Assembly (NCBI GenBank): GCA_020152595.1
Contig: JAIGNY010004469.1
Location: forward strand, 1 to 64,000
Direction: 5' to 3'
Origin: Chiridota heheva
Taxonomy: Eukaryota; Echinodermata; Holothuroidea; Apodida; Chiridotidae
Length of the DNA stretch: 64,000 bases
The notes under the pieces: model-generated
What the model was told of the DNA's origin: nothing
Database searches by the model: none
What the model saw: only the letters and a program-made list of their open reading frames with translations
In this document: piece by piece, positions 58,125 through 64,000 of the stretch
How the letters are laid out: each line of letters begins with the position of its first letter
Numbering within the stretch: the stretch's first letter is position 1
Made by a program: the position numbers and the translations under genes

Positions 58125-58745
58125 GGTTTTAGCCCTATTGGGAGCCGAAATCAAAAGACAGTATGCCCTGAGCCTGATGACACCTTGAATAAGCAGTAAG
58201 TCAGACCTCATCTTGAGTATGCTATTCAGGCTTGGAGTCCCTTTTATGAGTAGGATAAGTTCATTTTGGAGCAGGTTCAGCAAAAAGCCACCAGACTTAT
58301 TCCCGAAATAGAATCTCTCTTATGAATCTAGGTTGTATTCTTGGTTTGACCACGCTTGAGTTGAGAAGAGTACCTGGCGATATGATTCAGGTTTGGTGGT
58401 GAAGGTTTGACTTTCTGTAATTTTTTGCATGTTTCAGCTAATCCTCATGTGACACGTGGTTACAGTTTGAAGTTGACCAAAGAGTTATCACGGATAGATA
58501 TTCGGCATTTTAGTTTTTCGCAAAGAGTTATGGTTAATGAGTGGAATGGTTTGCCTGAGTGGGTACTGAGCTCCAATGCTGGTCAAAATTTCAAAGTCAA
58601 CATTGATAAGTTCTTTACTAACTCTGGCGTCTTTGCGTTTTTTTGTTGTTGTTCTTGTGGTGGTGTTAGTTTGGGCTTTTTATGGGGTGACTCATCCTAC
58701 TTAGCCTGTCATCTTGTAATGTTATGTTACACTATGGCGGCATAA
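58125..58745 (+). pseudogene. CR1-like LINE 3' end, second copy
   Basis: Plus strand: RPHLEYAIQAWSPF near 58200, ELRRVPGDMIQVW near 58360, then GYSLKLTKELSRIDIRHFSF and RVMVNEWNGLPEWVLSSNAG. The same stretch, inverted, forms the end of the LINE at 1640-5335. A 5'-truncated insertion with few frame changes. Confidence 0.85.
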
Positions 58746-59110
58746 CAGAATTCCTCAAAAACACTTCTCTGGGGTTATTTTAACGAAATTCTATCCGAAC
58801 TTTTCATATCTCGTGCTCTAGAACCCTAAGAAACTAATGTTAATGCCGTGAGTGTATAGACAGGGATTAGACGACCGCCCCCTCTCCCTACCCAAAAAAA
58901 CTATAGGCGTACGGGGAAAGTTCTTGATAATACCAGTGCCTTTTACTGTTTTAAAGAAATACTTCGTGCGGCAGGGGCACTACATAGACCTTTTGATACA
59001 ATTCTTGATCTGTAATACGGTTTGCCCACCCCACTTCTACCAAATTACTTAGTTTGATTCACTGTACCCCTACCAAATTACTCATTTTAGTAAAGTTAAT
59101 AGTTCTCTAC

Positions 59111-59112
<2 letters not shown>

Positions 59113-59143
<31 letters not shown>
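59113..59143. repeat. 31-nt T run
   Basis: Uninterrupted T tract followed by five G. Could be the reverse of a retrotransposon A tail; nothing adjacent confirms that. Confidence 0.95.
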
Positions 59144-59144
<1 letters not shown>

Positions 59145-59399
59145 GGGGTTGTTTCTTTGTTTTGTTGAAATGATTAGTTGAAAAATTAGTTTATTAATTG
59201 AAAAATTAGTTGATTAGTTAAAAATTTATTCACAAATTCCCTTTTCCTTGGAAGGAATTTGTAGTACACTTATTTAGTGGGGATCAGGGATATCCCGTCA
59301 GTAAAATGTTAGCAGCGGGAAATACCTGTAAAAATGTTAGTAGCGGAAATACCTGTATGAGTCGGAAATTAGTAACTGTAAAAAATAAATTAAATATGT

Positions 59400-59775
59400 A
59401 AGGTTAAATATTGTACAAATCTTTTTAATATTCGGGAAATTTTCTACAATTTCTTTTGTGTTTGGACAATTTTCTTCCATTTGGGGAAATTTTCTTCAAT
59501 TTTATCATTTTCGGGCATTTTTCTTTGATTTTCTGGAAATTTTCATCATTTTCGGGAAATTTGATTATCTGACCATAATCTCAACAATGTGACCATAATT
59601 TCCAATAATTTTACCAAAGTTTCCACTGAATTTACCAAAATTTTCAATAATTTTACCAAAATTTCCAACAATTTTATCAATTTTTTTTTTAACAATTTTA
59701 CAATTTTACAAAAATTTCCCACAATTTTACAAAAATTTCTTATAATTTTACATTTACAAAATTACCTGGTTAAAT
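59400..59775. repeat. AAATTTTC-type low-complexity block
   Basis: Irregular repeats of TTTTACCAAAATTTCCAA and GGAAATTTTCTTCAATTT. No unit length is stable. The Asn/Phe-rich open frame over it is spurious. Confidence 0.8.
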
Positions 59776-59955
59776 TTTTAAAGTTTGTCTTAATAATTAA
59801 CGACAAATTTTACCTCCCAACTGGAAAGAAAGTATGAACGGATGGTGAAATCTTGCCAGGGGCATTTCTCCTATCCTCCACTTTCCTACACTTCTGGATA
59901 CTTTTTTTTAATAATTACCGTTTGCCCCCTGGCACCGCCGTAATATACGCCACTG

Positions 59956-60228
59956 AGGAAAGGTATCGTCTCATGAATAAATTCAGAACTTGAGTGAACG
60001 TCTGGTAACGTCACTGCCGGTTTTCAATTTTATTAATGGATTGCGAGAAAACTTTGTTTTATCGATCACACAAGTAGGCCCTTATGTTTCGGTCCGGCGG
60101 ATGTGTGATCGATAACATTGCAGATTTCTCGCGATTAGTAAGAAAAATTTAAAACCGGAAATGACGTTTTGAGCACGGCGGCGTTCATTTTTGAATTTAT
60201 TTATGGGACGATACATTTCCTTTACAGC
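59956..60228. mobile_element. Palindromic MITE, about 270 bp
   Basis: GGTATCGTCTCATGAATAAA at the left pairs with TTTATTTATGGGACGATAC at the right; inner blocks GATCGATAAC/TTATCGATCACAC and CCGGTTTT/AAAACCGG also pair. Arms of about 115 bp. Not related to the TTAAAGG-type foldbacks. Confidence 0.8.
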
Positions 60229-60234
60229 GTCGTC

Positions 60235-60500
60235 GGAAGGTGAAGAAAATTTCCTGCAAAGTGAAGACAATTTCCAGAAAATTGAAGAATATTTTCCGAA
60301 AACTGGAAGAAAACGGTTCCGAAAATCGAAGAAAATTGTCCGGAAATGTAGAAAAGCTCTTTAAAATTGGCCAAAACATTCCCGAAAATCACGATGACTG
60401 GACGAAAGTTCTCAAAAATAAAATAAAATTTCCCCAAAATGAAGAAAATTTTCCCAAAATGTTCCGGAAATCGAAGAAAATTACTCGGATATGAAGAAAC
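60235..60500. repeat. GAAAATTTTCC-type degenerate repeat
   Basis: Repeats such as GAAGACAATTTCCAGAAAAT with variable spacing of about 20 bp. Begins exactly at the end of the palindromic MITE. Confidence 0.75.
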
Positions 60501-60599
60501 TTTCCCTAAAACTGGTTAAATAAAAATATAGGTTACCATTTCAAAACAAGTAAAAGAGAAATTTCCGTTGAAAACATGGTCTAAAGATTTATAGTTTTT

Positions 60600-61150
60600 G
60601 ATCAGCCAAAATGATTTAAAATTAAGACAAAGTTCCATAGGTGAAACCAGCCTTGGATCTGAAGAATTCTTGTCTTTCATGCCCCCCAAAATGGCTGAAA
60701 ATCAACAACAAAGTTCCATGGGTGAAGACTTGGGTCTGAAGATTTCTTGTTTTAATGCTCCAAAATTGCTCACAATCAACACAAAGTTCAAGATGTGAAT
60801 TAACAATCGTGGGGTTCTGGGGCGATCTAGGAGGGGCCCTTTGGAAGGCGTCTAGAGGGCGAAGCTCCTGGAAGCTCTGAAGATTTATTGCCTCAACTCA
60901 GGGTAAAACCAACACAAACTAACAAAGTTCGGAAAATGTAATTGATGAAAAGAAGACAATTTTAAATTCTCATGTTAAAATTGACTCAGATAGGGATTAA
61001 ACCTCTGAAGATTTCTCAGTTTCTTGTCTTTGAAATACCAAAATGATTGAAAAATGACAAACTGATTGACAAAGTTTGGAAAATTTAAGTGATGATAAGA
61101 AGACAATTATAAATTCTCATGATAAAATAGAGTCTGATAAGCATTATACA
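60600..61150. repeat. Degenerate roughly 80-150 bp repeats
   Basis: ACAAAGTTCCATAGGTGAA and GACAAAGTTTGGAAAATTTA type blocks recur four times, each followed by CTGAAGATTTCT-like sequence. Origin unknown. The short plus-strand frame at 61076-61324 is unassigned. Confidence 0.55.
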
Positions 61151-61424
61151 GTTATAAGGGTTTTAAACAGGCAGAGGGCTAAACAAATTGTGCATAGGCG
61201 TTCAAGGGTGATTTTGCATTTGTATTTTGATTGCATTTTTTTATTTGACAAAAGGCGAAAACACGGCATCAATTTTTATAACAGGTCTACTTTAACAGTA
61301 AGATTGACCACTATGCGCAAATAAACGGATAGACAATTTTAAAATTCGCCAAGCGTAGTCAGAGAAATTATTCATGCTTTCTTCCCCGGTTGGGACAGTG
61401 GGAGGTAAAATAAAATTGAATTAA

Positions 61425-61590
61425 AAATGTGGTAAAATTATTGGATATTTTACCTAAAATTTCCAGAGAACTGACCATATCTTGACCACTGAGCCACAGG
61501 AAATTACATAAAATTGAAAAATGTGGTAAAATTATTGGATATTTTGCTAAAATTTCCAGAGAACTGACCAAAATTTCCCGAAAATTGGCC
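61425..61590. repeat. About 88-bp tandem duplication
   Basis: AAATGTGGTAAAATTATTGG to TTCCAGAGAACTGACCA occurs twice, with an extra 40 bp between. 61600-62220 is unassigned, with a TE-like start at 61972 (AGGATCAGGAGCGGCGCCAA). Confidence 0.8.
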
Positions 61591-62221
61591 AAAATTTTCC
61601 GAAATTGAAGAAAATTCACAAAAATGAAGAAATCTTCCGAAATTTCCCAGAGATTGATGAAATTTTTTTTTAATACATCAAATGCGATTTCCCGATTTCC
61701 AGTAACTTTTTTGATGGAAACTTAATTCACCATTGCAATTTTTCCGCTAGTCACCGCGGGAATTTTTTGATATTTTCTCTCTTAAAAGGTGACCATTCCT
61801 ACGCCTCTAGTCTTTAGCGCTTCAACCTAAAAATTACACGCTTGGTTGAACGATCGATCTTTTTATGTCTACACAAATATCTTATAAAGCCAAACCATGC
61901 ATGCATGGCAAAAATAATATAATAAAATCATCCCAGTTTTCGGAAGTTCAATGTATAAAGTCTCGTCGAGGATCAGGAGCGGCGCCAAGATTTTGATGCT
62001 GGGGAGGGGCAAGAGAGGGGCAGATTTGTCTCATGAGGGAAAGGGGGAAAAGCCTATATATCGGACGACATAATGGCACGTTAACGGATCCCTGGACCCG
62101 TAGTGCCGCCACTGCGGTGGATCCGGGAGATGATCCATCCAGGCTGTCGCCTGTTCGCCGGGTAGATTACTGTTCCGCCCAGTTTGTCGGGAAGGAATTA
62201 ACAGTATCATTTTACAGTAAA

Positions 62222-63250
62222 CTAGAATGGTAAATACCGTCATGGTTCGCATGCCCATGCAAATTGACATCCATTTCAAATGACCCGGCCAATTATAAAA
62301 CTGGCATCTCACACTAAGTCCCACATGGCATCCCATGTCCCACATGAAATCCCAGCCCATGTCCCACATGGCATCCCATCCAATCCCTTGTCCCACATGG
62401 CATCCCATCCAATCGCTTGTCCCACATGGCATACCACCATATCTCTCACATGGCATCCCACCCCATGTCCTACATGACATCCCATGATCCCTTGTCCAAC
62501 ATGACATCCCATCCTATGATCCACATGACATCGCCCTATGCCCCACATGGATCCCATCCCATGTGCCAAATGACATCCCAACCCATGTGCCACATGACAT
62601 CCCATCCCATGCCTTGTCCCACATGGCATTCCACCATATCTCCCACATGGCATTCCACCATACAGTATGTCTCACATGGCATTTCACCATGTCTCACATG
62701 GCATTCCACCATGTCACACATGGAATTCCACCATAGTTCACATGGCATCCCACCCAATGACCCACATGGCATCACACCCTATGTCCCACATGGATCCCAT
62801 CCCATGTCCAAAATGACATCCCTCCCTATGTCCACATGCAGTTACACTCCCTGACTGAGCATCAAAAAAAAGTCTGGACACTTCATACACTGTAGCAAGT
62901 TTATGTAAATGACACACAATAATAAAGGAGGAGTTTAATAATCATTCCTCAGATACGACCGTTGAAGCCGAATTATTTTGAAGTATTTTAAGGATTTTCA
63001 AACTCCAGTGCTACGAGAGAGACGCTTGAGGATCTCTGGAGATTAGGAAATTAAATCATTTGACAGTTATCTTCTAAAGAAATATCAAATGTTTTGTAAA
63101 CTTTTTAAGGAAACTAGTCTTCAATCTGTCTTAAGTATCTCTAAAAAACTAACATTTTTGTAAGGAACTTCTAACGTTCCATAAGGATATCTGAAAAAGA
63201 ACTCTGAAGAAACCTCAGAAAAAAGTGTGGACGGCCAGCCGGCCGGCCGG
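62222..63250 (+). mobile_element. Minisatellite element, copy E, diverged right end
   Basis: Full left end (CTAGAATGGTAAATACCG), minisatellite 62310-62840, then the shared tail (ATAATAAAGGAGGAGTTTAA, GGATCTCTGGAGATTAGG). The final hairpin is replaced by GGCCGGCCGGCCGG-like sequence at 63230-63250. Lies outside the gene. Confidence 0.82.
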
Positions 63251-63254
63251 TGTA

Positions 63255-63430
63255 AAAGTAAATTTTGCCCCCGCCCCCAGTAAATTTTGGCCCCCGGCCC
63301 TTACTTCCTAGGAAATTTGGCCTTCAGACAGTTAAGCTGTAGTTATCCAGTAAATTTGGTCCCCCTTCATAGTAAAACGGTCCGCTAGGAAATTTGGACA
63401 CCGGCCCTTCTTTCTAGGAAACTTGGAGAC
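63255..63430. repeat. CCC(C)CGGCCC / AAATTTGG alternating repeat
   Basis: Alternates AGTAAATTTTGGCCCCCGGC with TAGGAAATTTGG blocks. Four or five irregular units. 63430-63700 is unassigned. Confidence 0.7.
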
Positions 63431-63702
63431 AACAACTTGTCTCCCTTTTGCAAGAAAAAGCCCTTTTTCTTCCTTCATAGTAAATCTTAATGCCGTTTTG
63501 CGTAAAGCACGCATTTTTTCTTTAGTGTATCCGTTGGGTACTGCCCAGATCGAAAAAATATTATATTTCTTTTTCACTAAAGTGCTTACTGGAAACCACT
63601 TTCTCAGTGTTCGTGGGCAAATTCTATGAGTACAACGGCGCTGTATTCCGTATATAAATATTACTAATTTCGGTTTTAGCTTATCACTTAGGACACAAAA
63701 TT

Positions 63703-64000
63703 AACCGTGGTCAAGCATGTTCATCTTATATGAAAAAAGACTTCAAAAGAAACAAAATGGTGAAGAAAGCATTCTAAAATCTTATTCCATTAAGAAGATA
63801 TTTAAGTTTAAAGTTTAGTATCATTTCTGAAAAAAACGACTGAAATCAGACTAGTTTATAACAAACATCACAGCCTCAAATTCCTCAAAGTCTTTATGTA
63901 TTTGAAAGAAAGTTTATTTAGTTTTTTCACTATTTAAATTATTTTTCTTCAAAGTTTCTTCAGGTGGTATATTATAAATACCATTCCTAGATTCAGTTTT
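63703..64000. mobile_element. Palindromic MITE, left arm and loop, cut by window end
   Basis: Closely matches 53350-53640: CTTCAAAAGAAACAAAATGG, TTAAGTTTAAAGTTTAGTAT, CTGAAATCAGACTAGTTTAT. Its right arm should lie just beyond 64000. Confidence 0.85.

Overview
The window is animal (metazoan) genomic DNA, AT-rich and full of repeats. It is dominated by one spliced minus-strand gene of about 48 kb. Introns with GT/AG borders, LINE fragments, foldback elements and minisatellites rule out a prokaryote. Marine invertebrate is the best guess, because the repeat content resembles molluscs and echinoderms and the protein looks like a single pre-duplication FET member, but the sequence does not fix the phylum.

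The gene is a FET-family RNA-binding protein (FUS/EWSR1/TAF15; Drosophila cabeza). I assembled 18 coding exons from 56446 down to 8218. All 17 junctions have GT and AG and keep frame, giving 567 codons plus stop. Domain order is: a Tyr/Gln/Ser/Gly low-complexity N-terminus (residues 1-228), a linker and first RGG patch (228-322), an RRM (about 333-412), a second RGG patch (415-466), a RanBP2-type zinc finger (467-490), and a third RGG patch ending in a PY-type nuclear localisation signal at the C-terminus. Just upstream of the ATG are a TATA-like box, an initiator-like site and a CACGTG E-box.

Everything else is repeat or apparently empty DNA. 1-7030: foldback and satellite repeats, then a degenerate CR1-like LINE (minus; ORF1 with PHD-like finger and esterase, ORF2 with endonuclease and RT). 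8-18 kb: 3' half of the gene with two copies of a hairpin-ended element carrying a 24-bp minisatellite, plus a TIR-bounded 1.7-kb composite. 18-43 kb: long introns with an I-clade LINE remnant, a third minisatellite element, a large 297-bp-periodic element and a 39-bp hairpin satellite. 43-50 kb: exons of the low-complexity domain, an L2-like LINE with an internal 112-bp array, and an intact copy of the 297-bp element. 50-56 kb: intron 1, with an I-clade LINE fragment expanded into two tandem arrays and a palindromic MITE. 56.6-64 kb: upstream flank with a hAT-like TIR element, LINE 3' ends, two more palindromic elements and a fifth minisatellite element.

The main non-gene signals are: two different repeat families that share a 3' hairpin terminus, an architecture like pearl/HINE (Helentron-type rolling-circle) elements; and repeated tandem amplification of LINE coding sequence in place. 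I recognised no virus-like element, CRISPR array, rRNA or intact transposase gene.
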